Below, piece by piece: positions 1 through 11,806 of a stretch of DNA of 64,000 nucleotides. The translations under genes and the position numbers were made by a program. Under the pieces are notes generated by a model that saw only the letters and a list, made by a program, of their open reading frames with translations, was not told the origin of the DNA and ran no database searches. How positions within the stretch are numbered: position 1 is the first letter of the stretch; each line of letters starts with the position of its first letter. The DNA lies in NCBI GenBank assembly GCA_032191485.1, contig JAVDOI010000174.1:64501-128500 (forward strand), written 5' to 3'. This DNA is from Leptoclinus maculatus (lineage: Eukaryota > Chordata > Actinopteri > Perciformes > Stichaeidae).

Positions 1-238
1 TTAGTCCGTGAGCCACAGCTCTTGGGACGCCTCATCACCAACAACATGTGCTAACCATCAGTTCCAGGAGGGCTTACAGACCTCATGGGGGAGATGCCAA
101 TAGTGCACAAACAAACCGACAGAGAAGTTCAGGATCAAGAGGAAACAGAGTGTGGTTCTGCACAGTCGATAAACACGGAGGCAATTTCAGAACTAGCTGA
201 ACCTATAGCACAAACAAGTGGGACTCAAACTCTCCTCT

Positions 239-259
239 GGGGGGGGGGGGGGGGGGGGG
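239..259. repeat. Poly-G homopolymer (21 nt)
   Basis: An uninterrupted run of G on the plus strand, about 21 bases. Runs of this length are prone to length error in sequencing, so the exact count is uncertain. Confidence 0.9.
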
Positions 260-1329
260 AGTCATCACACAATCTTTCCCCAACCAAGTCAGAATATGAC
301 CAGGAGCTCAGCACCTCTCCACAGCCCTGAAGAGTCACACAGGTGACTCTGTATACTATCCTTCCATCACTTCCATAATACCATTTCATTTACATTCCGC
401 ACATGCTCTGAAACTGAACATCCCACCAACAAAGAACAGCACGCTTGCTTATGGAGCACAGGCCTTTATCTGTTGCTAAAAGATGGTCCATAAATACAAC
501 ATGTGGTGTGTACAGTATCTCACAGCAGACAAACACTGTCAGCATTCCAGCTATTTCTTATCTGCACTGCCAGAATAGAAGGCCTGTGGGCATAGGCTAT
601 TCCTGTTTCAATACCAGCCTGGAGCGAACAAACACCGTTCTATAATAATGATGAACAAACACCCAAATTCAGGTTATTTCTGCCTACACGCCTAGTGTTG
701 TGTAAAAGGAATGTTAAACCGTGTTATTGCCAAAAACATTTGAAAGCAAAAAAGACACAAGTTCAGGTCAATTTCAATAGTAGGGGGATATGACCTGTAT
801 CCAGTTGGATAGATCATAGTTTTAGTATAATAACTATCTTGTTTTACAGTGATAAGATACCTGAATTTAACTTCCTAAGATAAGCAATGAGTGAAAACCA
901 TGACCCAGAATTTAAGTCTGAGTAAAGTTGGGGTGATGAGTGAGGTACAGTAATACCCATTTAGTAGCAAATACATAAATCTTAAATTCCATCATCACTA
1001 ATGAATTATATCGAATGATTTGTAATTCCTTTTTTGTGTAACGTACTATGTAAGATTTTCTTTTGTAAAACTGCATGAACACCTAGGTTAAATGCCCTTT
1101 TGTGAACAAACGTTCATGCAATGTGGGGTAATTCCTACGGCCGCTCAGTGTGATTTTGGAATCTAACTGACGGCCAAACATTTAAACTTGGTACAAGGTA
1201 AAAAAAAAAAAAAAGGTAGTACATTTGCGAGGGTATGAAGAGAGAGCAAATGAGAAAGCGAGAGACACGGCTGGCCCTGTGCTCTGCACCTGTTGAGCTG
1301 TCGGACAGTATGACCCGCTATGCACAGCA

Positions 1330-1480
1330 GCACAGCTGAGCTCTCTGTCTCTGTCCTATCTATAGCCCGGCCCATCCGGCCCCGGCTCTCTGACGGCGAT
1401 ATCATGAGGCTGGAAGGGTAATCTGAGCAGCCGAAGTTCACCATCAAACACACCTACAGCAATCTGGGCAGTAAGTAAGA
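1330..1480. other. GC-rich island with open frames on both strands
   Basis: A local GC-rich block inside an otherwise AT-rich intron. On the plus strand a strong polypyrimidine-TATAG acceptor-like site is followed by an open stretch (contains LSDGDIMRLEG), then one TAA, then an in-frame stretch (contains KFTIKHTYSNLG). On the minus strand an acceptor-like CTTACTTACTGCCCAG precedes an open stretch (contains GVFDGELRLLRLPFQ). I do not recognise either product. It could be an alternative exon, a decayed retrocopy or a conserved noncoding element. Confidence 0.3.
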
Positions 1481-4192
1481 GTCCAGCAGCCCTCTATGAG
1501 CTCATCTGGAGCGCTCCCAACAATGAATTGTGTATACTGAGCCAATACCCCGGTTAGGGGAAAAGTATGAAATAAAAACTAGTAAGTGTGGTATGGCATC
1601 TCCAGTTTCATTACTGTGGTCAATATTGCTACATTTATGATGTCAATACTCAAATGAATTAAACAAAATTGGTAGGAAATAAGCTTGCAATAGGTATATT
1701 AAAAGGAAGGTGCTGATATGTAAACAGAAGGCTTTAACATCAATGAAATATAATACAGAATTGTATCCAGCAATAAACCCTGGCAGGTTTAACAACAAAT
1801 ACACTCCTTATTGCTAAATCAACAAGTCACTTCATTATAGACATCAAAAAGCAAAGACATACTACTATACACAAATACAAACACAAACACATAGATCTTC
1901 AGCTTTAAAAACAGGCCTGTACAGTCACTCCATCTTATGTTAACAGCTTACCTTTGGTCTCTTTTACAACATTAAAATGACATCAGACTAGTCCTTGAAA
2001 ACAGTCATTGCTTGCTTCTAATACAACAAAAACATGACAATTTAAACGTCCAATAAAATTCAACTAGTGTTAAAAAGCTTGCATTGACAGAGGGATGAAG
2101 TCTGATCAAACGGATAGTCCTTGTCCATCAGTTGTTCACAAACACTGCAAGATGTGCTTCGTTCTCAGTCGACCGACAGTGAAAGTGAAAAACTTTCCAT
2201 TGCAATGACTTGTTGATATCACAAATCATATGAACTATGAACTATAGCTTCCACAAAAAACACACGCACACCCTTTGTACACTAACAAAAGTCAATGATT
2301 GCCTTGTTCAAGTACCATTAGCTCCCTTAGATCCTAATCTGAGGGACAACGGGAATGAGATGATCATCTAATTCTAACACATGGCCACTGTCAGATTTCT
2401 AAGCAAGCTGCTGGTATTCAGAAGGACTGACTGCCCAGAAATGGAAGAGGCCTCAGAACTGAGCTGGGGAAGGTGTAGGCTCAAATTCACAGTCATTCTC
2501 AGCAGTGATTGGTGCCAGGCGCAGGCAGGCAGTAACTCTTCCTAACCAGGCACAGACAACACAAGGCAGAAGCTGCAGTGTTTTGAAGATTTGTTTGAGA
2601 GGGTGGCGGGTTAGGCACTGACCCCTTGAGCTCCCCGCACAGTTGATCTAATCTCCGCTTTGCTCCACAAAGAGATTCAAATTCAAAACCTGACTGGGAG
2701 GGTCGGATGACTCATGTTTCTATGACCGGCCTGCATGACTATAAAGGGAGCAAATGGAGCCGTTGTGCTTAGTGCCCAAGAGTGAGAAACTACACAGATA
2801 AAAAGTATTCTTAAAATGGGCCAAGGAGAATATTTAAGAAAAGACAACGTATCCAGTGTTACATTTCTACCTGTAAAAACAAGAACTAATGTGACCATGA
2901 AGCTTCAAAGACAATCTGCAGATAATGTGGCTTTTTTTCCCCTTACACCTGCCATAAAAAGAGACATTAAAACTCTGAAAACTGATCTTTGCATTTCATG
3001 TTGCTGGCTACCTCACTCTGAAAAAAGGCAAAGGAATGGCATCCCTGCTGTGGAACAAAATGGAATAATCCCAGGGCATGTCGTTACAGGCTAGGCCCGT
3101 GTTTTTCTCCCCCAAATGAAAAAACTACAAGTCAAGTCATTCTCTCGGCGGTCCGAAACCAGCTGTCTCCACTCACTTGAGCTGAAACACATTAACCATC
3201 AGAACCTGAATATCCACATTTAAGTATATGCGCCAGAGTCCCATTTGCTGACAGGACTATGACCACCACTTTTCAAATCAAACACACGGGTGTTAAATGG
3301 AGAATTTAGCAAGCAAGCAAGCCTAACACGTGACACATTATTTAGCAGTTTAATCTGAAATTGCTCCCAGTATTCAAGAAATCTATCCAGAGCTGTTCAC
3401 AAACAGTACTGAAGACAAATCCTATCAAACTGCAGAGATATTCAGAGTTCACTTGATTACCAGAACTGCTTATGTTTACTCCATCACCAAAATCAACTTA
3501 GCATATAACTGCTCCTTGTTAGTAGTCCCAATATAGCACTGTTGTCATGAATAGTTTGGTTTTCAGAAGAACACAACAAATAATCACGATCCACTAATGT
3601 TTGCAAGATACAAATATAGTTGAATAATTTACCCAATCTTTAGAAAAACAAATTACCTGGACATGATAAAGAATAATGTTTTCTGCAAATATTAGGAAAA
3701 CAACCTGCAACCAATCTCACATTGACCATATTTAGATTTTTTTCAAGCATTTTTTGTGGACTATAGATGCAACTGAAAATAGCCCGTTTAAACAATAACG
3801 TTTTCAAGCTTTGACAATACATTACATTTAGGTTTTAGCTAATAAGGGCTCACTTTCAGCCCCAGTGCAGTGTCAGCCACTAATATTCATTAATGCATAT
3901 AATGGTTTCATCTGTATAGTCATGATCCCTGCGTTTTAAACGGAATGGTGCCGTGATGGGGCTGCTGCACAAATTAACGACATCCGAGACTGACAAAGCA
4001 ATCTTCCACCCATGCATAAAAAGCCCATCATCTGGAGAAGGATAAACAAGACAATTTGAGCAGCATAAAAATCACATTAGAATTGATTAAACATTGCATG
4101 AATAGAGCAATGTCGGGAGAATATAGCCTAGATCCATTCCACTTTGACCCAAATTAGAAAAACAGGGTGTATATGATGGAGTTTGAACTTAC

Positions 4193-4282
4193 CTCCCGAG
4201 CAATGCTACTCAACGCCTCATCCTCTGCTGAGAACCGGTCTTTCACGGGGGCACGCTTTCTACCAGAGCCTTGTGTCCCCAT
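4193..4282 (-). CDS. lrrfip2: lrrfip2-like first coding exon (partial gene)
   Basis: This exon encodes 30 residues starting MGTQGSGRKRAPVKDRF and ending SSIARE at a consensus GAG|GTAAGT donor, phase 0. It matches the N-terminus of LRRFIP2, a coiled-coil cytoplasmic protein known to bind Dishevelled and promote Wnt/beta-catenin signalling and to bind MyD88 in Toll-like receptor signalling. The start codon at 4282 has a strong context (A at -3, G at +4). The exon also carries about 71 nt of 5'UTR up to an excellent polypyrimidine acceptor, giving a whole exon at 4193-4353. The first five residues also fit some LRRFIP1 isoforms, but VKDRFSAEDEALS favours LRRFIP2. The remaining exons lie left of the window. 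Confidence 0.8.
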
Positions 4283-4353
4283 GTTGCCTCTGCAACTGTA
4301 GCTCCACCAATGATGTGCAAGGCCAGAAAATACACAGAAGCGTATGTCGACAG

Positions 4354-5581
4354 CTACAGGAAAAAAAAGCAGAGACAAAAGAAACGTATTCCAATGGTCT
4401 GTAAACAAAGCCAAGTTAGGGAACAATGTGATGTGCATTCTTCAGTTTCAACTACATTTCATAGAGTATGATTTTATTCACACTAATCTCACTAACAACC
4501 CATACACTCCCCATCTCCCATGAACCAGCTTTAACGTGACATGCAGGACCACTGCATCCTTATAATTCAGCATTAGAACACAACATTCAAATAAACAACA
4601 GCTACTGATGTTTACAGAGGGAAGGAGTATATAAAGCTATACATTTGAACATGATCTGAAACCATGATTGTTTACTGGCTTGCATTAGCTGGTATTATAG
4701 TATTCTTCATCATCGACATGATGATGCATTTGATGGACATCTTGACAATATTAGTGAGATCACAGAGACAAAAGAGCACTATAGCTTATGGGTAAAGACA
4801 GGGGGAGGGGAGGGGAGGAGGGGAGGGGGGGAAGAAAACACACGCCTAGTTTAGGACTCAGCTGAGTCAGAAGATCCAAGCGAGACATGAGCACTCATTG
4901 AAGACGTTTGATGATCTGAACCCCGTGGAGCCATAAATCAAATGTAATAGTTTGACCACCTCAGCGTCCCTTGCTAACGAATCAATGATAAGTCATGGTT
5001 AAATATACAACAAGATGATAAGTTACGTAGCTTACGTTATTCAACCATCTTCAGCTAACTTACTGAAACGTTAACTCGGACAGTTTTCCAACCACAGACA
5101 AATCTAACAATACATTTCCTAGACCATGGCCATAGGAAAGGGATAGAGTTAGGTTAAAGTTAAGGTTACCTCAATGTACTGCCCTGTGAGCGTTAGCTAG
5201 CTAATTATGCTAACATTTACGTTGACTAAGGTTAGCCAGCTCAACTGTATGCTAACTAGGGGTGCTAGCGTTAACTAGCATTTCGTCCTCTCGGAATTCT
5301 CGTTAGAGTTAGCTAGCGTCACCTTTTTAGGTTCTTCCTCCGCCACCGCTGAAGCGAGCGCTTTACAAAAACGAGAACTATCCACACATGTACTTTCCCC
5401 AGCAATGACCCCCAGCACCGATGACTATCTCTGGGAGCCAACGCTGAGCTAGCTGACCAGTTTAGCTGGGTAGTTAGCTTGGCTAGCCAGTGGGGCTAAC
5501 CTCGACTCTCCTGAGAGGCAGTCAGGGCAAACTGGCATTGATCCTCCCGTCATATTCCCCACCCCAAATACATAACGTTAC
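4354..5581 (-). other. lrrfip2: Putative lrrfip2 intron 1 (5'UTR intron)
   Basis: Noncoding DNA between the acceptor at 4354 and a candidate donor near 5580. It contains a dense G-rich tract at 4801-4831. From about 5180 to 5480 it holds many short GTTAGC/GCTAGC-type words, typical of simple AT/GC mosaic DNA in fish. No coding exon was seen. Confidence 0.4.
4801..4831 (+). other. G-quadruplex-type G-rich tract
   Basis: Five G-runs of four or more G separated by single A or AGGA spacers on the plus strand. This fits the four-run G-quadruplex pattern with very short loops. It lies on the template strand of the lrrfip2-like gene, about 520 bases upstream of its start codon. Confidence 0.6.
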
Positions 5582-5760
5582 CTCCGCGACACCTTCAAAT
5601 CAACCGCGACACTGCCAAGGCGTTGTCCCTTTCTCCAGGAGGTTTAGGGGAGAGCCATTCAAAGATTGGTAGTGTTTTTGTCCACACTGACAGCTGTCAT
5701 CAGTCCGCCTTTCCAGCGCTTTTCACTGCCCGGTGGTTAGATCAAAAGGTCCCGGATGTT
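5582..5760 (-). promoter_or_regulatory. lrrfip2: Putative lrrfip2 promoter and noncoding first exon
   Basis: On the minus strand a candidate donor GCGGAG|GTAACG occurs at 5582/5581. The adjoining sequence is richer in CG dinucleotides than its surroundings, and an inverted CCAAT (ATTGG) lies near 5664. This is where an untranslated first exon would be expected for the coding exon at 4193-4353. No TATA box was seen. The exact transcription start cannot be set from sequence alone. Confidence 0.35.
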
Positions 5761-6730
5761 GGGAAAAATTAGGGTGTGATGCTGCCTTCATGGCCCGTCA
5801 GACACGTCGTAATGCCAACGGTTATACTCGACTGGGAGAGCGCGGTTTTCCATTGAGTGATAATGAATAGGTCTGGTATAATAACATGCTGAGTGACTTT
5901 CCAGTGTTTGATATTAAGGGGCTGACAGCATGGAAATTGGAAACAAGTAATGACGTTAACTGCTGGTATTATTGTGACTATATAAATAATTGTAATGGAC
6001 AATTATACTTCGTGCGCGGACCCATATAACAGACTTATATTAATTGTATATAGAACGTATTTTTATACTTTGTATACCCATAGAGTGTACATCAGTTTAG
6101 CATCATTTTGAATCCATGCAATTACAAACAACACAATTCATTTTTTATTACAGGTCGCAAAATATGCCTAGTTAATCAATTATTGTATCACCTGTTATAT
6201 TGTATAAAGCTTAAAATTCTATATTGCTGATCTTGTTTATTAAAGATCCATATACCTTTGACACTAAATCAAATGAGGATGGCAAAAGCAATCTGCTGTG
6301 TCGGCTAATTACGATTTGTCCAGAAGAGGGCAGTAGTGGATAATTAATTCTTCTTGGTGGCATAAACAATGTCGTTACGCCTCATTTAAATGGATATGCT
6401 CAAAAATAGAATTGCAATCAACCACCACAATGAAGCACATAATCCAGTGTGGACTTCTGGTTTCCTGATGATGTTGTTAAGATTTTGCTTTTTTATAGTG
6501 GTGAAGTTGAAATATTTAAAGTAATCTGTTATATAGAGTATTTTGTCAAAGTAAGAAATTAGTCTGACATTTCTAAATATCATAACAGTATAAAAAAAAT
6601 GGCTGAAACTTTTTGAGTGTATTGCATTTGACACATGAGCCAACATGTGCAGCACAGCAGCATAACAATGCAAGCAGTACAAGCATTATGTATGCCTCAT
6701 CTCTTGTAGATTTTGTTTGTAGGTGGTAAA

Positions 6731-6750
6731 GGGGGGGTGGGGGGGGGGGG
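6731..6750. repeat. G-rich homopolymer tract
   Basis: Seven G, one T, then about twelve consecutive G on the plus strand. Low-complexity tract of uncertain exact length. Confidence 0.85.
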
Positions 6751-9700
6751 TCATAGGAAGACCTACAGGACCTGCATGGGAATCCCCTGGTTGACACCAT
6801 AACACAGGTTACATCCAAACAATTCCGCACATACACTCACAAACCCACTCAATTGCTGTATTATTCTCCCTCATCATAGGAAGCTAATGACTGTTTTGTC
6901 TCTGATCACCCCTCTCTGTTTGCTACCGTGCAGACAGAGTTTACTGGAGTCTTAACCCAAAGACACCATCAGCCAAACTGTCTCCATGCTGCCACTCCTG
7001 GTAAACTTTCGATGTAGTCATCATTTTAAGCTCTAATTAACCATTGTTTACAGTCATAATGATAAACGATCACATCTAAATTGGCAACAGATGCATGGAT
7101 TCAGTTATGCAGCTGCTAATCAAACTGTAATAATAGTAATTACAACTCTATGGCCTTTCAGTTGCAATGCTGCCTGAACAGACAGTCCTCATTTAAAATA
7201 TTGTATTAACATACACAACATTATGAAGTCCTTTTTGAAAATTGGTACTACTGGCTCTGTGAATATTATTGGACAAGCTATAGTGGAGAAAAACAGGAGG
7301 CCTAAGGCATCCAGACAGTGCTTAATTGTGTTTGTCTAGGTTTATGGCCCTTTTAACTCATAAACATTTGGCTTGTTTTCCTGGGACAGACAGGCATGTA
7401 CTCAGCTGCACCAAACCTGAAAAGTCTCCACGTCTTTCTCTTCAGTATCTTTTGTCTTTGTTAATGTTCTCCTCATCTGTTACAGTCTCACCATAAACAG
7501 TGTGCTTTTTGCGTGAGCATAAGGGTGGATTTGTATAATTTTGGATGGCATGCACCACCGGTGGTTGGAAGCGCCTCCCACTGCGCTAACAGGACTGGCT
7601 CAATTGTTAACTGGTCTGTCTTTAAGCCTGACTCTCCAAATAAAAAGGAGTAGAAACCATGGAGCCCCAACTTGTAATTACCCCATGGAGGGCAATGCTC
7701 CCTCTCTCCATCTCCTCTGGAGCCCTTTGAAGATGCTCCATAGGGAGTTGGTTGTAATCAGGACACATGACTCATTGATTACTCCTTTTCGGTCTTCCAG
7801 GAACACAGCATAAGGAGTGGACGCAGCAGGGGGAGGGTAGTCCCCTCAGACTGTGCAGATAGACCGGAGGTGCAGATGCAGGGAGAACAGCACGGACTGA
7901 GTCTTGGACACAAATGAGATGCTATAAACAATCGGATGTGCATTGTTTTTCTGGTGGTTAGCTCAGTTGGTCTGTTAAACTGGCTATTCATTACTGTCTG
8001 GAGTGAGGATGAGCAGCCATATGCCAAGGAAGGCTATGAGTCTGCAGGTTTTCATTCCAGCCAAAGTCATTAGTACACCGATTAGTACAATGTCAGCCAG
8101 GAAGAGGAGTAACTAATTAGTGAATGCACCTGGTTCAGAGTTGGATTCAAATAAAACCCACATAGTGAAAAAATATAACATTTTTACTGTATATCTTCTT
8201 CCCAATGTTTTTGCATTTTGTTTTACATGATTATGGCTGGCATGACATACAAATAATACAAAATATTAGCAGTATATTTTTGGTATGGCACTTTAATACC
8301 ACATAATTCACTGTTTGTACTTTTGTACCTAGTAATACACATTCGTAGGGAGAATGCACGAAAAATTAAACAGAACTTTTTGTAAGATATTATACGAACC
8401 ATTGTATGACGATACATTGCATAATTATACTGGAAACACTGTGAACATGGAGAAGGCAGTTTAGCAAATAAGCTGTTGAAAACTGGCCATTGTCCACAAA
8501 ATGAGTTCTAGCTCTTCGTGGGAAATGGTTGCCTGTCCCTTAAACATACAATTACTCACATAACCTGTATTTTTGCTTCCCTCTCTTTTCCACAATTGTT
8601 GTATTATTTCCCTGCAGTTAAATGTCCTAACACAGGGTAGCTGAATGTTTTACACATTTTAAATTGAAAAAGGTTGTCAGAAAAGAAGAGTTACGGCACG
8701 TGATAAAAACAATACAACTATCTCTTATTGTGTGGAACCAAAGGCCGGTACAAAGTTTTTATCTACATAGCAAGACTTGCAATAGATTGTTAGAAGATGC
8801 TTCGTTTAGCATTGAGAAAGACATCTCTGGTAAACAGAACGGGCAAAGCAAGTAGACCATAAAAGAGATCATAAAGGATGTCTTTTGATGTTTCTGGACT
8901 TGCACTCTGGACACCTGTGGGGTTGAACCCAGTGACTGGCTGTCCTATGTGGACATGTTGAGTAGAGGTAATTGGGTCATTACTTGCCAAGAAGCTGAAC
9001 TAAAGCCTGAAGCAATGCTTATGGTGTATTAAATGTGTATTAATTGCACTGTGCAGGGAATATAGATTCAATGCATTCTTGCACAACCACCCATTGTTTT
9101 TTGTTAAGAACTTAGAACAAGTTTTGTTTCATTTTTTTGTTTGCAAGTGTGTCTCTGACCTCTGCTTCTCCCACAGCTCTCACAAACAGAGAACTGTATC
9201 GTGTCCATTAACAGTCATGAATCATATATAGGGCATGGTTTCTACTTGTATTGCATTGTCTTTTTGGCAGTCAAGCGTTGTGGATGTCTTGGTTTTCTCA
9301 CACAGGTCTGTGGCTGATGTCTACGGCCTTCCCCGGGAGAGCAATAGTAATGTGGGGTGTGTCGTTCAGGCCTGTTCAGATGACAAAACAAGAATCAGAG
9401 GAGCGTGGAGCTGCATACGAGCTACACACACATACACCCAGGTCATTGTTGATGACCACACTGCAACAATAGTAGTCTTGGAGTAGCAGAAAAAAGCCTG
9501 CAGCAGGGAAAGTTCAAAAGCCAAATAAGGAATGCTGTCCACTTACCAGAGGCTAGTGGAGAGGCACATTGGTCATATTGTGCCTTTATCTTGTCAGAGA
9601 TGAGGATCGTTTGTGCTGCGGATGATATGTTTGTGTCTATCCTCCACTCGTTTGTCTCCATTTATATTGTGATTGTGCTGGATGATACCATTTCAAGCAT

Positions 9701-10189
9701 TCAAAAGCTTTTTGTGTAAAGAGCAGACCATAAATAAGACAACTGTCATGCAGGTAGTGTTTGCGTGTTTGTGTGTCTTCGTCTGCATCTGTGTCTTTGC
9801 AGGATTTCAATTATTATTGTATGACACAGCAACCATTTAAAGGTCTATAATTCTTTATTTGTCAACATTTAGCATCCTCAGGCTCCTGGCCCTTATAAAG
9901 AGAATGGTTAGCCTAATCAGGGTCTTCTTCGGGGGTGGGCCGGGCTTATTTGCCAATTGACATTTGGTGAAAGGGTGTTAGCTGAAAAAAAGCACCTCAC
10001 ACCATGAGGTAGAAGCCTCACGCCAAAACTCATTTCAGACATGTTTTGTTTGTGTGTAAAGAGGAACTCGTTTCACCACTCCCTACTCAGAGCACAACAC
10101 AATCTCTCTGAGACGTGTGAAGTGTGTTGCAGCCCGTAACCCTTTCTTTAAACCTTTTTATGTAAGTGAATCAGTCAATTTGCCTATAT

Positions 10190-10236
10190 CCTTCTTCTTC
10201 TTCTTCTTCTTCTTCTTCTTCTTCTTCTTCTTCTTC
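10190..10236. repeat. (CTT)n trinucleotide microsatellite
   Basis: About fifteen perfect CTT units, giving a pure polypyrimidine tract on the plus strand and (GAA)n on the minus strand. GAA/TTC arrays can form triplex DNA, but this one is intergenic and short. Confidence 0.95.
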
Positions 10237-11530
10237 GTTTTGACAGCATAATGGATGTAATTGCATGTTGATATTTGGGACCTGTTATTTTAGCATTATC
10301 ATTAGAACAGCACCGGCTGATTACATTGCTTACCCTGTAATTACTTTAGGGGGACAACAAAATGGGTGCAATTGTGCAATATTGAGAAGTACAGGTCAGG
10401 TGGCTATAGTGTAGAACATGCCTACAAATTATAATAAATATGTAATATATATCTGTAATATAATTAAATAAAAGCTTTCTTTAGGATATATTTGGCTGAT
10501 TTGAGGCATCATCGTTATTCTGAGCTAAGGTTTTCAATATTCTGCTTCAGAAATGTGTACACTGACCTTTTTTGGTCAAGTCCAATTTTGGTATCTGCCT
10601 ACTTTGTACATATGATGTGGCAAACCTGCATGATAAATCTACAGTGTGATGGAAAATATCCCTTTCCTTTATTAGTTAATTTTGATGATAATATATTGAA
10701 ACAAGGTCCTCCTATTCCTGCATACTTACACTGACAGCAAATCGTGTTAAATCAGGAATTCAGCCAGTTCAGTGGTGTTATGATGTGGCCTGAGGCTAAT
10801 AAAGTTAAATCCCCTCTTGCATCACCCTGTGAAGACTCAACAATACTCAATTTATAATGACTAGGCACTTCTGAGTGTAAAGTGACTCCAATTTGAAGTG
10901 CGTGCTTTTCAGTCCACTTTGAACAGTAAAGTAGAAAGAAGGCAAGAGCAGAAAGGCTGAACAACATGATGGGAACGACAGGCCCTGGACAGTGGTGAAG
11001 TAATGGGTCTGAATCTAAGCCCCTCATTAGACAACAAACTCATCCAGGGATGAACTCTGCATGGGGCTGCGATGTCAGATTTGCTATGAGGAAATGGCAG
11101 AGCACTAGGAATGTGTAGTGAAGTAAAAGTCAGCTGACGGCTCTTTGAACTGAATTTCTTTCTCTTCAGTTCACACTCTTCTCTTTATTTTCCTCATCTG
11201 ACTTAGCTTCTATACTATCTAATTGGCATTACTTTCAACATTTATTTTCAATTCTGTACACCCATAAATACACTAGAAGTAATGCATTGTGGAGGGTTCC
11301 ACACATTACTCTCTATCGATTGGAAAATGATCTGCATTTCACGAGTTTCCGTGAAACGGCTGCACCTTTTAGCTTCTGTTGCCAAATACCACACAAAACA
11401 AGCCCCAGATACGTTTTCACAAATCTTATCTGTGATTGTGATGCCTTCAATTGTGTCTAACAAGCCAACTCGCAGTTATTTTTGGATACATGATTCAAAC
11501 ATTTCAAATAAGAGTCAATACAGCCACGCC

Positions 11531-11806
11531 AGCAGATCTGTGAGACTGTACTTAGGCACAGTAGTGCCTTGAGCTAAAAGCTAACATCAGCATGCTAACA
11601 TACTCACAAATAATATGCTAACATGCTGATGTTTAGCAGGTATAATGTTTATTGTTGATGCTAACAACAAAGCCGATATGATTCATCCTCTGGGGAACAT
11701 GAATGTCTGTACAAAATGTCATTGCAATTAATCTAATAGTGTTAAGACTAAACAACAAACAGGCATTGTCATCCCTTGAGCTACACTGCTAGCTTGGCTA
11801 CAATTG
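11531..11806 (-). repeat. Dispersed repeat, family R1 (antisense copy)
   Basis: The segment contains GCTAACATCAGCATGCTAAC-type words, then text close to 'atgaatgtctgtacaaaatgtcat', and ends near a 'ctgctagcttggct' motif. The same order of words appears in reverse complement at 17738-18160, so the two are opposite-orientation copies. Related copies lie near 36808-37437 and 45228-45598. I recognise this as a high-copy teleost repeat but cannot assign a class. Confidence 0.7.

Larger units (their letters stand above)
1..4192 (-). other. lrrfip2: Partial intron of the lrrfip2-like gene
   Basis: This stretch lies downstream (minus strand) of the donor that ends the first coding exon at 4193. The next conserved exon of this family, which encodes an AEARLAAKRAARAEAR-type helix, was looked for by eye and not seen, so the interval is read as intron up to the window edge. 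It is AT-rich, with a G homopolymer near 240, an A run near 1200 and one GC-rich island at about 1.33-1.48 kb. No other coding signal was recognised. Confidence 0.55.

Noticed and set aside
7955..8065. tRNA-like A-box (GTTAGCTCAGTTGGT) with a weak B-box-like word near 8047
   Set aside because: Spacing is too long, no cloverleaf stems can be drawn, and the B-box match is poor. At most a decayed tRNA-derived repeat.
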